A stretch of DNA of 64,000 nucleotides from positions 372,001 to 436,000 of the forward strand of contig JACJNX010000061.1 of NCBI GenBank assembly GCA_014695255.1, read 5' to 3'. The position numbers and the translations under genes are program-made. Below the pieces are notes generated by a model, which was not told where the DNA came from, did not search any database, and saw only the letters and a list, made by a program, of their open reading frames with translations. This DNA is from Cyanobacteria bacterium FACHB-63 (GTDB lineage: Bacteria; Cyanobacteriota; Cyanobacteriia; Leptolyngbyales; Leptolyngbyaceae). This document shows, one piece after another, positions 9,261 through 19,545 of the stretch. Position 1 is the first letter of the stretch; each line of letters opens with the position of its first letter.

Positions 9261-10433
9261 TTAAACTGGAGGCACGATCGGTAAATTGGGATCTTGCTCA
9301 ATACTATGCAAATTGGTCGTATTTACTCGTCCGGCCGTCAAAAAGCGGAACGTCTCCTGATACAGACTTTGCCAGAATCGATTGCTCATATTTTGACTGA
9401 CTTCGGTTGGATCAACCATTGGATGCGGCACGAGATCTTCTTTGGAATACAGGAAGAATCGATGTCCTTCGCCTTCTCCACCGATGCGCTGATAAAAGTC
9501 TTGATTCGTTTCGATATCGGCTGCATCTTCGTTCTCGGTCAAGACTAAGAATGTGGGAATGTTTGAGAGCGATCGCACCGACTTGTCACTCAAGACCACG
9601 CTGCTTCCAAAGCGATCGGCAGCCGTCAAACATCCAACCGGAAATCTCAAATTCGCATCCCAACCCGATTCGCTAATATCCAATGGGCCTGCTAAATTCA
9701 CATACCGCCGCCGTTCTTCTCCGTAGATCTTCAGCAAGGGCGCGTAAGCCACTACGCGCCGGACTCGATCGGGACAAGATGCCGCCAATCCCAAGGCAAC
9801 CGCGCCGCCAACCGACAAGCCCACCGTGAAAATATCTCCCGGCATTGCCGCAAGTTCGTTTAATCTTGCTTGCGCTTCGGTGAGATAGCGTAAATGCGAA
9901 GAAATGAAATAGCGATCGAAATCTGGATCGTCGGGCAATTCTAGGGATCTCATAATGTCAAGCAGTTGCGGCTCAATCAAGACCAATCGTGCCATCAATC
10001 CCATCTGCTGCATGAATCCAGGGCGGGTGGCTCCTGGGTTGTTCATAAAGTTTTTGATATAGGTTTGCAGCACCGGGTCTTTCTGCACTTTCTCTTTGAT
10101 TGGTTCTGCATATTCGGGCTTGAGATCCACCTGACACCAATTCTTTGCCGGATTGATGAGGGAATGTGCTGCGATCGACGGCTGATAAACGTTGAACCCA
10201 TTCCGAAACAGATAGTCTGCTAATCGCCACATCTGATGGGGTTTAGCGCTGAATCCATGAAAAATCATTACCGTGCCGCGAATCGGCTGACCCGGTTCGT
10301 GCAACAGGTAATACGGCAATGCGCCTTCTCTGCATTCGGGATTCTGATTGAGAGATTGGATATAGGCAGCGATCGCAGATTTCGTTTGATTGATTTGCTC
10401 AAGCGTAGGAATTGTATCGGCGGCAATGTTCAT
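9261..10433 (-). CDS. Alpha/beta hydrolase
   Basis: Cytoplasmic alpha/beta-fold hydrolase of 390 residues with unknown substrate. The strand-loop MIFHGFSAKPHQM (about 56-68) supplies the oxyanion hole. The nucleophile elbow GLSVGG places Ser207, and LVPHPMVDP near the C terminus holds the likely catalytic His. A helical insertion (about 95-190) forms a large lid. There is no signal peptide. It lies 20 bases downstream of the DUF924 gene on the same strand, so co-transcription is likely. Esterase or lipase-like activity is possible, but no close characterised relative is recognised. Confidence 0.82.
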   Translation of the reverse strand: MNIAADTIPTLEQINQTKSAIAAYIQSLNQNPECREGALPYYLLHEPGQPIRGTVMIFHGFSAKPHQMWRLADYLFRNGFNVYQPSIAAHSLINPAKNWCQVDLKPEYAEPIKEKVQKDPVLQTYIKNFMNNPGATRPGFMQQMGLMARLVLIEPQLLDIMRSLELPDDPDFDRYFISSHLRYLTEAQARLNELAAMPGDIFTVGLSVGGAVALGLAASCPDRVRRVVAYAPLLKIYGEERRRYVNLAGPLDISESGWDANLRFPVGCLTAADRFGSSVVLSDKSVRSLSNIPTFLVLTENEDAADIETNQDFYQRIGGEGEGHRFFLYSKEDLVPHPMVDPTEVSQNMSNRFWQSLYQETFRFLTAGRVNTTNLHSIEQDPNLPIVPPV

Positions 10434-10453
10434 GATTTTGGCTTAAGAAGGTT

Positions 10454-11011
10454 TCAGAACGACGATCCGGGCTGTTTCAGGAACTCGATTTCTTCTGCGG
10501 TGGAGGAACGACCTAGAATTTGATTGCGGTGAGGAAACCGCCCAAACTGATCGACCACCGCTCGATGGCGCAAAGCGTAATCGTAGGTTTCTTCTAGCTC
10601 AGGATTGCCTTTAAACTGCTCAAACAAACGGACTGATTCATTTTGATCGTCTAAATTTTCACTGTGCTCAAGCGGCAAATAGAAAAAGAACCGCTGCACC
10701 GGGGGAATCTGTTGATCGAATTGCTGAGTGATCCCGTCTTTCGCAATTCCTAAGGCTTTAGCATCGGTTGCAAACGATCGCGCTGTGTTCCGAAACATAT
10801 TGCGCGGAAACTGATCCAACACAATGATCAAAGCTAAACAGCTTTCGGGGGAATTGCTCCAGTCGTCAAGCTGATTCGATGCGGCTTGCTCGTAAAGGGG
10901 GAGAAAACGCGATCGTATTTCCGCATCAAAATCTGGATTTTTGGTAAACCATTCCTTCCGCATTTCCAACTTGTCCCCGAACCAGAACGACAACACTTCA
11001 GCAGCAGACAT
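10454..11011 (-). CDS. DUF924 family protein
   Basis: Conserved 185-residue protein of the DUF924 family, which has an all-helical TPR-like fold and no established biochemical role. The signature parts are visible: VLSFWFGD at the start, LALIIVLDQFPRNMFRNTARSFATD (partly quoted as LDQFPRNMFR) and the motif RFPHRNQILGR near the end. The start at the ATG before SAAEVLSFW fits family members. The gene precedes the alpha/beta hydrolase by 20 bases. Confidence 0.93.
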   Translation of the reverse strand: MSAAEVLSFWFGDKLEMRKEWFTKNPDFDAEIRSRFLPLYEQAASNQLDDWSNSPESCLALIIVLDQFPRNMFRNTARSFATDAKALGIAKDGITQQFDQQIPPVQRFFFYLPLEHSENLDDQNESVRLFEQFKGNPELEETYDYALRHRAVVDQFGRFPHRNQILGRSSTAEEIEFLKQPGSSF

Positions 11012-11143
11012 CTTTTTTCTCCAATCAATTTTTACAAAATTTTGGAACTTTAAAAAGCAAAATTCCCCGAAGCCTCCAGAAACGCCGCGTGAGTTGCACG
11101 ATCGTCTGCCAGAGACTCCGGGAAATTGATTAAGTTGAATGCC

Positions 11144-11629
11144 TTATGACATCGCTTGAATAATGAAATCGAAATAGGGAGCCGCTTCTACTGCATCGGT
11201 TTCACTCAAGAGACCGAGAGAAGCTTCTTTGAGACAACGAATTGCCTCTGCCATTCCCGGAACCGGAACACCGAGCGCGTTATACATTTCCCGCGCTCCG
11301 ATCACCCCAATTTTCTCGATCGGGTCAGTGCTACCGCAGAGGATGCCATAAGTGACTAGGCGCAAATACCAGCCGTAATCGCGTAAGCACAACGCCCGTT
11401 CCCGATTCCCGTAAGCGTTACCGCCTGGAGAAATAAAATCGGGGCGCTTTTTCCACAACTGCTTGCTGGCTTGTTCTACGATTTTCTTTTCGCTCTCAGA
11501 CAGAACACTCGCGATTCGAGTGCGCTGTTCTCCGGTTTGAAAAAACTCTCTTATCCCGTTGAGTTCGCCGCTCGTTGGGTAACGAAGCTCGTCGTCGGCT
11601 TGTAGGATAACTTGGCTAACTACGCTCAT
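11144..11629 (-). CDS. apcD: Allophycocyanin alpha-B chain (ApcD), phycobilisome core terminal emitter
   Basis: ApcD is a minor allophycocyanin subunit in the phycobilisome core. It is one of the terminal emitters and passes excitation mainly towards photosystem I. The 161-residue length and sequence ([34 protein letters not shown]) are typical. Cys81 in [14 protein letters not shown] is the phycocyanobilin attachment site. The C terminus [13 protein letters not shown] is also canonical. The gene stands alone, as apcD usually does, away from apcABC. The upstream 190 bases presumably contain its promoter, but no clear boxes are assigned. Confidence 0.97.
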   Translation of the reverse strand: MSVVSQVILQADDELRYPTSGELNGIREFFQTGEQRTRIASVLSESEKKIVEQASKQLWKKRPDFISPGGNAYGNRERALCLRDYGWYLRLVTYGILCGSTDPIEKIGVIGAREMYNALGVPVPGMAEAIRCLKEASLGLLSETDAVEAAPYFDFIIQAMS

Positions 11630-11822
11630 GTTGTTATTGCAGTATCTCAGAAGTCACTTTGTAGTTTACCGAGTTTCGGGCACGATGCGAAAGGGGATTC
11701 TCTCATTTGCCTTGACAAATTGTTACATTTCGTCGTGTGGCGGGTGCGATCGCGGATGCCTCAAATCAACTCAAGAAAATGAGTAGCGAATAAAATAGAG
11801 TTTATTCATTCAATCTAATTCA

Positions 11823-12050
11823 ATGACGATTACGACGAATGATCTTCCTGAAGCTCTGCAAGTAATACTGCTAGAACTTCAACGAACCAATACACCCCTC
11901 ACTGTAATGCATGAGGGCAAACCTATTGCGATCATCACTCCAGCGCAAGCTCATAAGCCCCGTCCTGCTGCTGGGCTTATGAAGGGTCGCGGTGAAATTT
12001 TAGGTGATATCGTTTCTCCCATTGAGCAGCCTTGGGAAGTGCTGCAATGA
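11823..12050 (+). CDS. Phd/YefM-type antitoxin
   Basis: Seventy-five-residue antitoxin of a type II toxin-antitoxin pair. The N-terminal half (LPEALQVILLELQRTNTPLTV and MHEGKPIAIITPA) has the DNA-binding Phd-like fold pattern. The C-terminal half (residues about 45-75) is the flexible part that would clamp the toxin. Its TGA overlaps the ATG of the PIN gene in an ATGA, so the two are translationally coupled. The pair is expected to repress its own promoter. Confidence 0.85.
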   Translation: MTITTNDLPEALQVILLELQRTNTPLTVMHEGKPIAIITPAQAHKPRPAAGLMKGRGEILGDIVSPIEQPWEVLQ

Positions 12051-12436
12051 AAATTCTGCTGGACACGCATACTTGGCTGTGGTATTTGTTTGACGACCCA
12101 CAACTTTCCCAGAACTTGAAGAGCATAATTTCAGACTCTGACACTGAATTGTGGCTAAGTCCTATCACTATCTGGGAAGTCATGCTTCTTGCGGAGAAAG
12201 GAAAGCTATCGTTGCTACCTGATCCGACGACTTGGATCAATCAAGCTCTGCGGGAATTGGAAAGCCAGCAAGCTGTACTCAATCATGAAATTGCGCTCCT
12301 TAGTCGTCAGTTAGCTTGCCCTCACCAAGACCCAGCGGATCGCTTTATTGCTGCTACTGCGATTCACTATGATTTACAACTCGCCACAATGGATCAAAAT
12401 CTAATCAAAACACCTGCTCTCCAAACGATTAATTGA
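12047..12436 (+). CDS. PIN domain toxin (VapC-like)
   Basis: Predicted Mg2+-dependent ribonuclease toxin. The acidic PIN residues are all in place: D6 (MKILLDTHTWLW), E44 (SPITIWEV), D98 (DPADRFIAATA) and D116 (LATMDQ). The 129-residue length is typical. The ATG at 12047 is chosen because it overlaps the antitoxin stop and leaves LLDTH at the N terminus; the frame extends five codons further. The type with LLDTHTWLW is common in cyanobacteria next to Phd-like antitoxins. Confidence 0.92.
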   Translation: MKILLDTHTWLWYLFDDPQLSQNLKSIISDSDTELWLSPITIWEVMLLAEKGKLSLLPDPTTWINQALRELESQQAVLNHEIALLSRQLACPHQDPADRFIAATAIHYDLQLATMDQNLIKTPALQTIN

Positions 12437-12549
12437 GCCGCGATCGCTCCAAAATTCTTCACCCTCCATACATTTCAGGTAGACGTTCTCGGAGGGTAGC
12501 GATCGGTAAGAGGAGATTGTCCTTAATTTCTTGGCAGGTGCGATCGCGC

Positions 12550-13611
12550 TTATGGTTCTTGTTGGCAGGGTAAGCCTAACTGTCGTCGAAGGTTGCCACT
12601 ATACTGCGCTTTTCGCCAGTTGTTAGCAGTTCGGATTTGCTCAGGGGTCAGTCCTTGAGCGTCTGTTAGATTTGCTTTATAGAGATCTGCTCCGTTCATC
12701 TTTACCTTACCAAGCTTTGCTTCACTTAGATCTGCCCCCTTGAGATTGGCATTACTTAGGTCTGCTTCACGTAAATCTGAACCCATAAGCTTTGCGTTAC
12801 CGAGATTCGAGCTACTTAAATTCGTATGTCTAAGTATCGCATTCATAAGAAATGCGTCACCAAGATTCGTTTCAACAAGAATTGCTTGGCTTAAATTTGC
12901 CCCAATAAGATTAGCCTTAAATAAAATTGATCCATACAGCATTGCTCTGCTTAAATCTGCCTTTGCAAGGAGTGCATGACTAAGATTCAAATCGCGCAAA
13001 CGAAGATATTTGTCGTCTAAATTTCTTTTATCGTCTAGCTTCTGTATTGCTGGTCGTCCAATAACAGTTAGCGCTGCTTGCACATCCTGTACTATGGAAA
13101 CTTGTTGACTGCCAGGTTTCTCAGCTTTAAGTAGCCATACCTTTTCTCGAATAAATGAGGTCAAAATCTCCATGATTGTCCAATAGTCTCTTGGTGAATC
13201 TTCAGCGATTCGTCCTAGAGCATAAGTTTCACCGAGGCGAACCGCAATTTTATCATCTCCTTCAGTCCCTAACTGATTGATGGCTTGGGTAAAGCGCTCT
13301 GTAACCTGTTTCTCCTCAGCGACTAATACATTACGTTGCGTTGCCTTTAAGTTCTCGAATGAAACCCAGGCAGTAACGAAAAGGAGAAGTCCTCCAACTG
13401 CTTGAACTAAATTTCCATAAGTTGCGTTATCTAAAGTGATGCGGTCTTTCACCAGCGTCACTTTGTCCTTACCATCTGGTAGGTGAGCAATTTGCCTCTG
13501 GAGGTCACTCACATTCTGACGCTGAATGTGCCAATATCCGCCCAAAAGTGTTGCTGCCAAAAGACCGAGAGCCACGCGACCAATAATCGTCCAAATTTGG
13601 TTCCTCCGCAT
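12550..13611 (-). CDS. Membrane-anchored pentapeptide repeat protein
   Basis: Protein of about 353 residues with two N-terminal membrane segments (IIGRVALGLLAATLLGGYW and NLVQAVGGLLLFVTAWVSF), a linker of the type ERFTQAINQLG...RLGETYALGRIA, then pentapeptide repeats (consensus A(N/D)LxxA) forming a right-handed beta-helix. The same architecture is frequent in cyanobacteria; its role is unknown. I place the start at 13611 because GGAGAG directly precedes that ATG. The frame continues 29 codons upstream into sequence without such a site. The region between this gene and the toxin gene holds no further gene. Confidence 0.8.
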   Translation of the reverse strand: MRRNQIWTIIGRVALGLLAATLLGGYWHIQRQNVSDLQRQIAHLPDGKDKVTLVKDRITLDNATYGNLVQAVGGLLLFVTAWVSFENLKATQRNVLVAEEKQVTERFTQAINQLGTEGDDKIAVRLGETYALGRIAEDSPRDYWTIMEILTSFIREKVWLLKAEKPGSQQVSIVQDVQAALTVIGRPAIQKLDDKRNLDDKYLRLRDLNLSHALLAKADLSRAMLYGSILFKANLIGANLSQAILVETNLGDAFLMNAILRHTNLSSSNLGNAKLMGSDLREADLSNANLKGADLSEAKLGKVKMNGADLYKANLTDAQGLTPEQIRTANNWRKAQYSGNLRRQLGLPCQQEP

Positions 13612-13756
13612 CTCTCCATAGCCTCTTAAACCCTGCTTTGTCTTAATACAGCAGCAGAGCCATGTAGACCGGAGACTGGTTAGAAAGACGTTACTCAACT
13701 CTTTCTAATTAACGCCCCAACAATTTAGGAATTTTAGTCTTAGAGAAAATGAGGGT

Positions 13757-13796
13757 CAAAAAACAGCGATCCTACGTAATTTAGCGATCGCTGTTT
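13757..13796 (-). terminator. Rho-independent terminator of the topoisomerase gene
   Basis: On the minus strand an 11-bp stem AAACAGCGATC / GATCGCTGTTT (13786-13796 with 13761-13771) is followed by a run of six T (13758-13763). It begins 8 bases past the stop codon of the type IIA topoisomerase subunit gene. The stem contains half of a HIP1 site. Confidence 0.8.
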
Positions 13797-13803
13797 CATC
13801 CAT

Positions 13804-16377
13804 CTACTCGATCGCTTCCTCGTCCCCATACAACACAGGCAAGCTCACATGAGTTACGCGCTCAGTTTTGCTGAGTTTGACAATGCGAGTACCGCGATCG
13901 TCTCTTGCACTCAAATCGATCTCGTCTACATCGATCCGGGCTAAGTGATTCTCATTTGTTAACAGGAACACCAGCGATTGAGGTAATACGGCAACGATTC
14001 CCGCCACGACATCTGTTTTGTTGTTGAAGTGGAAGGATTGGGTTCCGAGTTCTCCCGCGCTTGCCCGTCGTAAGGCGTGCACCTCCATGTGTTTCCCATA
14101 GCCCTGCTCAGAAATCATCAAGAACGTATCGTCTTCGTTGGCGATCGCCCAACCAACAATCCGTTCTTTTTTACTTACGCGCATTCCGGTTTGACCCTGA
14201 GAAGTGCGAGTTGCGATCGGAATCTGCAAATCGTTCACCTCAAATCTCAAGACTCGTCCGCTTGAGGTGGCGAGTAAGACTTGTTCTCCAACTTGCACCG
14301 GACTCACACACAAAAGCTGATCGCCCTCTTTGAGCTTCAGAGCGGTGAGTCCCCGTCCGGTTAGATCAGTAAACTCAGAGAGCGGTAATCGTTTGATGCG
14401 TCCTTGTTCGGTGAGCAGCAGGACAAATTGATCCTCGATCGCATCGGGCAGGATGAACGTGCCTGCGATCGAATCTGGTTCTGCTTGTGCGGCAGGCGGC
14501 AGGAGTGCTACAAGCGGTGTACCTTTCGATTTACTATTATTTGCCTGTGGAATGTCGCGGATTTTCACCGCAAAGGCTTTTCCACTGCGCGTAAAGACAA
14601 CTAGCGTTTTACCTGTTGTAGTGAAATCGGTTTGCGTTGCGAAATCGTCTCCGTCTTCGAGTTCTTTCGTTGCGGTGTCATCGTTGCGATTCTTGCTGAC
14701 GCGATCGTACACTTTCGGAGTCATACGCCGTACATATCCGCGCTGTGTCACTTCTACGACTGCGGACTGTTCTTCTTCCTCAAACTCAAATGATAAATTC
14801 GCCGTTGATTTTGCCGCAGGAGTGTCATCTTTTTCGCGCTCCTCGGCTGCAACTTCTGTGGCAGTAACGATTTTAGTTCGTCGATCGTCGCTGTATTTTT
14901 TCTTCAGCGATCGCAGGTCTTTCTTCAGCGCTTTGAGCAATTCACGCCGATCGCTCAACAGCTTATTCAATTCCTGCATTTTCGCTACGAGTTCATCATG
15001 CTCGGTTTGCAGACTTTGACGCTCCATTCCAGTAAGACGACGGAGCGGCATTGAGAGAATTGCGTCAGCTTGTCGCTCGCTCAAATCAAGTCGCTCTTGC
15101 AACTGAAGTTTAGCGGTGCTGCCATCCGGAGCATTCCGCAGAATTTGAATCACGTCATCGAGGTTCGACAGCGCTTTTAACCGACCTTCAACGATGTGAA
15201 GCTGGCTTTCAGCTTGATCGTATTCGTTGCGGTATTGCCGAGTTAGGGTAGTTTCGCGGAACGATAAGAATGAATTCAGTAATTCTCGCAGCGTCATTTG
15301 GCGCGGTTGAGCATTGTCTAACGCCAGCAAAATTACGCCGAAGTTGGTTTGCAGTGGAGTTTGGCGGTAGAGGGCATTGAGAATCTTTTGAGGATTCACA
15401 TCGCGGCGCAGTTCGATCACCACGCGAATCCCTTCACGATCGCTCTCATCCCGCAAGTCCCCAATGCCTTCGATCTTGCCTGTGTTCACAAGCTCAGCGA
15501 TCTTTTCGATTAGTCCTGCCTTATTGACTTGGAAAGGTAGCTCTGTAATCACGATCGCGCTTCTACGATGCTTGCCGCGTCCGGTGCTAACTTCTTCAAG
15601 ATTGGCAATTCCGCGAACGGGAATACTTCCACGTCCAGTTAAGTAAGCTTCTCGAATACCGTTTGTGTCAATAATCTCTCCGCCTGTGGGGAAGTCAGGT
15701 CCCGGAATCAGCGCGAGTAATTCATCATCCGATAAGCTGGGTCGATCGATTAACGCCACCAATCCATCAATCACTTCACCTAAATTATGGGGTGGAATAT
15801 TCGTTGCCATCCCCACCGCGATTCCGGAACTGCCATTTAGCAACAGAATCGGTAATTGTGCGGGTAATACGGTTGGTTCTTGCTGAGAATTATCAAAGTT
15901 ACCAACAAAATCAACCGTTGCTTCGCCAATTTCATTTAATAAAGCTTCATTCCCGATCGCCGATAGCCGCGTTTCGGTGTATCGCATCGCCGCCGCTGGA
16001 TCATTATCGACTGAGCCAAAGTTTCCGTGACCCCCAACCAACGGATAGCGACTAGAAAAGTCCTGCACCATTCGCACCAGCGCATCGTAAACTGCCTGAT
16101 CGCCGTGCGGGTGATATTTACCTAAGACATCCCCGACGACACGGGCGCATTTACGATAAGGTCGATCGGGTGTTAACCCTAATTCATGCATCGCGTATAA
16201 AATACGACGATGGACAGGCTTTAAGCCATCGCGCACATCCGGCAGCGCACGCCCTACGATCACGCTCATGGCATATTCTAGATAGGACTGCTGCATCTCC
16301 GTATGTAGAGCAGTTGGGATCACCTGTCCGGTTGGGAGAATGTTTAACTGTTGTGATTGAGGTTGCGTCCGCGCCAT
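13804..16377 (-). CDS. gyrA: Type IIA DNA topoisomerase subunit A (GyrA/ParC-like)
   Basis: Breakage-reunion subunit of a type IIA topoisomerase, working with a GyrB/ParE ATPase. Conserved parts: [21 protein letters not shown], the catalytic Tyr133 in [12 protein letters not shown], and the helix [15 protein letters not shown]. The C-terminal domain has about six beta-pinwheel blades (for example [36 protein letters not shown]). The GyrA box (QRRGGKG in gyrase) is not present: blade 1 continues as [14 protein letters not shown]. This means it may act as ParC rather than as a supercoiling gyrase. Gln94 occupies the position of the quinolone-contacting Ser83 of E. coli GyrA. The length, 857 residues, is normal. 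Cyanobacteria often carry two such paralogues. Confidence 0.88.
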   Translation of the reverse strand: MARTQPQSQQLNILPTGQVIPTALHTEMQQSYLEYAMSVIVGRALPDVRDGLKPVHRRILYAMHELGLTPDRPYRKCARVVGDVLGKYHPHGDQAVYDALVRMVQDFSSRYPLVGGHGNFGSVDNDPAAAMRYTETRLSAIGNEALLNEIGEATVDFVGNFDNSQQEPTVLPAQLPILLLNGSSGIAVGMATNIPPHNLGEVIDGLVALIDRPSLSDDELLALIPGPDFPTGGEIIDTNGIREAYLTGRGSIPVRGIANLEEVSTGRGKHRRSAIVITELPFQVNKAGLIEKIAELVNTGKIEGIGDLRDESDREGIRVVIELRRDVNPQKILNALYRQTPLQTNFGVILLALDNAQPRQMTLRELLNSFLSFRETTLTRQYRNEYDQAESQLHIVEGRLKALSNLDDVIQILRNAPDGSTAKLQLQERLDLSERQADAILSMPLRRLTGMERQSLQTEHDELVAKMQELNKLLSDRRELLKALKKDLRSLKKKYSDDRRTKIVTATEVAAEEREKDDTPAAKSTANLSFEFEEEEQSAVVEVTQRGYVRRMTPKVYDRVSKNRNDDTATKELEDGDDFATQTDFTTTGKTLVVFTRSGKAFAVKIRDIPQANNSKSKGTPLVALLPPAAQAEPDSIAGTFILPDAIEDQFVLLLTEQGRIKRLPLSEFTDLTGRGLTALKLKEGDQLLCVSPVQVGEQVLLATSSGRVLRFEVNDLQIPIATRTSQGQTGMRVSKKERIVGWAIANEDDTFLMISEQGYGKHMEVHALRRASAGELGTQSFHFNNKTDVVAGIVAVLPQSLVFLLTNENHLARIDVDEIDLSARDDRGTRIVKLSKTERVTHVSLPVLYGDEEAIE

Positions 16378-16527
16378 GAGCCTGTTTATCCTGCTGAACT
16401 TTTACAATAGTCGGAGCTTAGGAGGTTCCGAAGAGTCGATCGCTCTTGCCTGAAAATACTAATACAGTTGAGCTACCTTACAATCGTTCTATTTTGCCGT
16501 ATTCAGCGCATTTCGTAAGAGGAATTT

Positions 16528-16929
16528 ATGATGCAAACCGTCCTGATTGTGGAGGATGATCTGATTAATGCGAGAGTCTTCTCCAAAATTCTGACAAAAC
16601 GCGGAGGTCTGGCAGTCAAGCATACTGAGAATGTAGACGAAGTGATTCAGATTGCACAATCCGGGGAGGCAGACATTATCCTGATGGATGTGTCTCTCTC
16701 TCGTAGTATGTACCAAGGTAAAGCAATGAATGGGATTCAGTTGACTCAACTGCTGAAAGCCGATGCCAAAACTGCAACCTTGCCGATCATTTTGGTGACA
16801 GCACACGCGATGGAAGGCGATCGAGAGAACTTTCTGAGTCAAAGCGGTGCAGATGGATATATCTCGAAGCCTGTTGTTGATCATCAAGCTTTTGTGGATC
16901 AGATCACAGCGTTGCTGCCGAAATCGTAA
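16528..16929 (+). CDS. Single-domain response regulator (CheY-like)
   Basis: Stand-alone receiver domain of 133 residues that would be phosphorylated by a histidine kinase encoded elsewhere. Visible residues are the acidic pair E9/D10/D11 in LIVEDD, the phospho-acceptor Asp54 in IILMDVSLS, the Thr in ILVTAHA and the Lys in YISKPVV. No output domain follows. GAGG a few bases upstream supports the first ATG; the second codon is also ATG. It is separated from the divergent topoisomerase gene by about 150 bases. The partner kinase is not in the window. Confidence 0.9.
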   Translation: MMQTVLIVEDDLINARVFSKILTKRGGLAVKHTENVDEVIQIAQSGEADIILMDVSLSRSMYQGKAMNGIQLTQLLKADAKTATLPIILVTAHAMEGDRENFLSQSGADGYISKPVVDHQAFVDQITALLPKS

Positions 16930-17100
16930 CAGCATGGCGTTCATCGCACAAATACATTGGTACTATTCTAGCGCGATTTTGCCCCGGTCGAGTGATTCGG
17001 GGGTTGGGTTGTAGCTATTGAGAAAGCGCTGGATCTGATAGACGAAGTCAAGCTGTACTTGTCCGTTTGGGATGAGATGAAGGTTGGATCTGTGAGTGGT

Positions 17101-17619
17101 TTAAGATTCAGCGAGATATTGCTTGTAACCCAATTCATCAAGTTTCGCTTGTTTTCCGCGCACCATTTCTGCAAGGCTTTGACGGTAAGCTTGCACTTTT
17201 GCAAATAACTCGGCATCGTGACTTGCGAGAATTTGCACCGCGAGCAGTCCCGCGTTTTTGGCATTGCCGATCGCAACTGTTGCCACCGGAATTCCCGCAG
17301 GCATTTGCACGATCGAGTACAGCGAATCCACTCCTTGCAGCGTTTTTGTTTGTACGGGAACCCCGATCACAGGTAGAGCGGTCATCGATGCCACCATTCC
17401 CGGTAAATGTGCTGCGCCTCCTGCCCCCGCAATAATGACTTTCAATCCTCTTGTGTGCGCTTGTTTTGCATACTCCATCATTCGCTCTGGGGTACGGTGG
17501 GCTGAGACAATTTCGACCTCACAAGAGACACCGAATTCTTCGCAAACCGCAATCGCAGCCTGCATGGTCGGCAGATCAGAATCACTGCCCATAATTATTC
17601 CAATCAACGGTTGAGTCAT
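17101..17619 (-). CDS. purE: 5-(carboxyamino)imidazole ribonucleotide mutase PurE
   Basis: Class I PurE converts N5-CAIR to CAIR in purine synthesis, after PurK. Hallmarks are [13 protein letters not shown] (substrate phosphate loop), SAHRTPERM with the catalytic His, [12 protein letters not shown], and [10 protein letters not shown]. Length 172 residues is typical. It is divergent from nagA with only 38 bases between start codons, so both promoters must overlap or lie inside the opposite gene. purK is not in the window. Confidence 0.96.
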   Translation of the reverse strand: MTQPLIGIIMGSDSDLPTMQAAIAVCEEFGVSCEVEIVSAHRTPERMMEYAKQAHTRGLKVIIAGAGGAAHLPGMVASMTALPVIGVPVQTKTLQGVDSLYSIVQMPAGIPVATVAIGNAKNAGLLAVQILASHDAELFAKVQAYRQSLAEMVRGKQAKLDELGYKQYLAES

Positions 17620-17657
17620 ATGCGAAGATCCAAAACAAATGCAATCAAGTGTGACAA

Positions 17658-18827
17658 ATGCGCTTTTTGATTATCAATGCTCAAGTACCCGGTTTCCAGG
17701 GATTGCAGCAAATTTTGATCGATGAGGTGGTTTTAGAAATTGCGCCTCGGATTGAAATAACGGCTCCGATCGTCGATGTTGCAGGCGATTGGATTTCTCT
17801 GGGTGGCATTGATTTACAGATTAATGGCGCATTGGGATTAGCATTTCCAGATCTCAATTGGGAGAACCGCTACCAGTTAGAGAAGATCTGTCAGTTTCTC
17901 TGGGATCAGGGCGTGGATGGATTTTTGCCCACGATCGTGACGACTTCAATCGAGAACATTCAACGATCGCTCTCGGTTCTTGCAGACTCTGATCTGCCTC
18001 AAATTCTGGGTGTCCATCTCGAAGGACCTTTTCTCAATCCCCAGAAGCGCGGCGCACATCCCGAAGAATTTCTGCTGCCGCTTGATGTGGAAACTGTGAA
18101 GCGGGTGTTCGGTGATTATGCAGAGATTGTCAAAGTGATCACACTGGCTCCCGAACTTGATCCAACAGGTGAAGCGATCACCTATCTCAAATCTTTGGGA
18201 ATTACGGTGAGTTTGGGACATTCGCAAGCCACTGCCGCTCAAGCACAGCAAGCCTTTGATCAAGGCGCTTCGATGGTGACTCATGCTTTTAACGCGATGC
18301 CGAGTCTGCATCATCGAGAACCGGGACTGCTTGGAGCCGCGATCGCTAACCCAAATGCGTATTGCGGTTTGATTGCAGATGGACAGCACGTTTCACCCAT
18401 TATGATCGAGATTTTGCTGCGCTCTAGTCGGTACGATCGCGGAGTTTTTCTAGTCAGCGACGCGCTTTCGCCGCTTGGATTACCGGATGGGCGCTACCCT
18501 TGGGATTCGCGTGAGATTGAGGTGATTCACGGGACAGCAAGATTACTCGACGGCACACTTGCGGGAACAACGCGATCGCTCTTGTCTGGAGTGCAGAATT
18601 TAGTGAACTGGAATATCTGTGATCTTGGAACGGCGATCGCGCTTGCAACAACCGCCCCACGCGCTGCGATCGATCTACCTCATTCCTTCCTGAAGCAATC
18701 TGCTAATCTCTTACGCTGGGGGAAAAACGGAACGATCGCACCGCAGCGGCTCACATTTGACAAAAACTTGGGCTTTGTTGCGAATAGCAAAAGCAACTAT
18801 TTTGGGCTTGAGGAAAGCTGCGATTAA
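17658..18827 (+). CDS. nagA: N-acetylglucosamine-6-phosphate deacetylase
   Basis: NagA removes acetate from GlcNAc-6-phosphate, recycling amino sugars from cell wall or environment. Amidohydrolase features are in order: [12 protein letters not shown] (family version of the metal loop), [17 protein letters not shown] with the metal-binding Glu, LGHSQA and THAFNAM with metal or substrate His residues, and LVSDA with the catalytic Asp. The length of 389 residues is normal. The gene is divergent from purE. No nagB or PTS genes are nearby, so it probably serves peptidoglycan amino-sugar turnover. Confidence 0.94.
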   Translation: MRFLIINAQVPGFQGLQQILIDEVVLEIAPRIEITAPIVDVAGDWISLGGIDLQINGALGLAFPDLNWENRYQLEKICQFLWDQGVDGFLPTIVTTSIENIQRSLSVLADSDLPQILGVHLEGPFLNPQKRGAHPEEFLLPLDVETVKRVFGDYAEIVKVITLAPELDPTGEAITYLKSLGITVSLGHSQATAAQAQQAFDQGASMVTHAFNAMPSLHHREPGLLGAAIANPNAYCGLIADGQHVSPIMIEILLRSSRYDRGVFLVSDALSPLGLPDGRYPWDSREIEVIHGTARLLDGTLAGTTRSLLSGVQNLVNWNICDLGTAIALATTAPRAAIDLPHSFLKQSANLLRWGKNGTIAPQRLTFDKNLGFVANSKSNYFGLEESCD

Positions 18828-18897
18828 GCTTCGATTGGAGATTATTCAGTGAGATCGTCTTCGCAATTCGCTGATCAAAACCATCATAGGGATGAAC

Positions 18898-18929
18898 GAA
18901 GTGGCTACAGCGATCGCCGTAGCCACTTC
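18898..18929. terminator. 11-bp hairpin with a HIP1 site in its loop
   Basis: Perfect arms GAAGTGGCTAC (18898-18908) and GTAGCCACTTC (18919-18929) flank a 10-base loop that contains most of a GCGATCGC octamer. It lies between the convergent nagA and the 175-residue hypothetical gene, so it likely ends transcription from one or both sides. No T run follows. Confidence 0.45.
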
Positions 18930-19000
18930 AATTAGGTAGGAATTGGAGTCATTAGGGTTGAAGCCTTCAGCTTATTGACCACCGTTTAGCCAGCGCAGGT

Positions 19001-19528
19001 TTAGAGTATTTTAGAAGAATGATGAAAGGAGAGCGCTTCTAGGTTCTCTGGACTCCAACGATCGTAATACTGAGTTTTTTGAAGCTGCGCTGACGCAGCC
19101 TGAAGTTTAGTTCTCGACTGCACCACAAGATTGATAAAAGGATCTTGCCGTGTAAATACGCCTGCAACGTTAAACGAATCGTCAGGATGTCCTCCAAATG
19201 CAACTAATCCCACAAAAGCAAGTTGATCGTTTAGCTCGCTTAATAACTGATTAAAGTCGCTCAAAGAAAACGCAGTCGGGCAAGGATGAATGAGCATTAG
19301 AACAGCAAGATTTGGCGTTTGATAAAACTGATCAATTGCAGTCATCATTTCTGAGTTAGCCTTCGTCACCGACACACGATCAAAAGCAGAAACAATGAAT
19401 TGAATTTGCTGGCTCAATCTGGCTTGTCGCGCAAACGGACAAATTGGCAGATTTCCAAATACAGGATGTGACTGCTCTAGCGTTGTCGAAATATAATCCA
19501 GCATTTGAGCAATAATGGCTGACTCCAA
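19001..19528 (-). CDS. Conserved hypothetical protein with CPFA motif
   Basis: A 175-residue soluble protein I cannot place firmly. It has NLPICPFARQARL near residue 27, which recalls DUF1415-like proteins where a CPF motif follows an N-terminal helix, and a second cysteine in LIHPCPTAFS. The centre is hydrophobic and looks like a mixed alpha/beta domain (LAFVGLVAFGGHPDDSF). It has no signal peptide or membrane segment. It converges on nagA. A perfect AT-rich palindrome lies 17 bases upstream of its start codon and could be its operator. Confidence 0.65.
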   Translation of the reverse strand: MESAIIAQMLDYISTTLEQSHPVFGNLPICPFARQARLSQQIQFIVSAFDRVSVTKANSEMMTAIDQFYQTPNLAVLMLIHPCPTAFSLSDFNQLLSELNDQLAFVGLVAFGGHPDDSFNVAGVFTRQDPFINLVVQSRTKLQAASAQLQKTQYYDRWSPENLEALSFHHSSKIL

Positions 19529-19545
19529 AGCATATTCCTCTTAAT

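Noticed and set aside
14453-15019. 188-codon plus-strand frame opposite the topoisomerase gene
   Set aside because: Serine-rich antisense shadow of a highly conserved gene.
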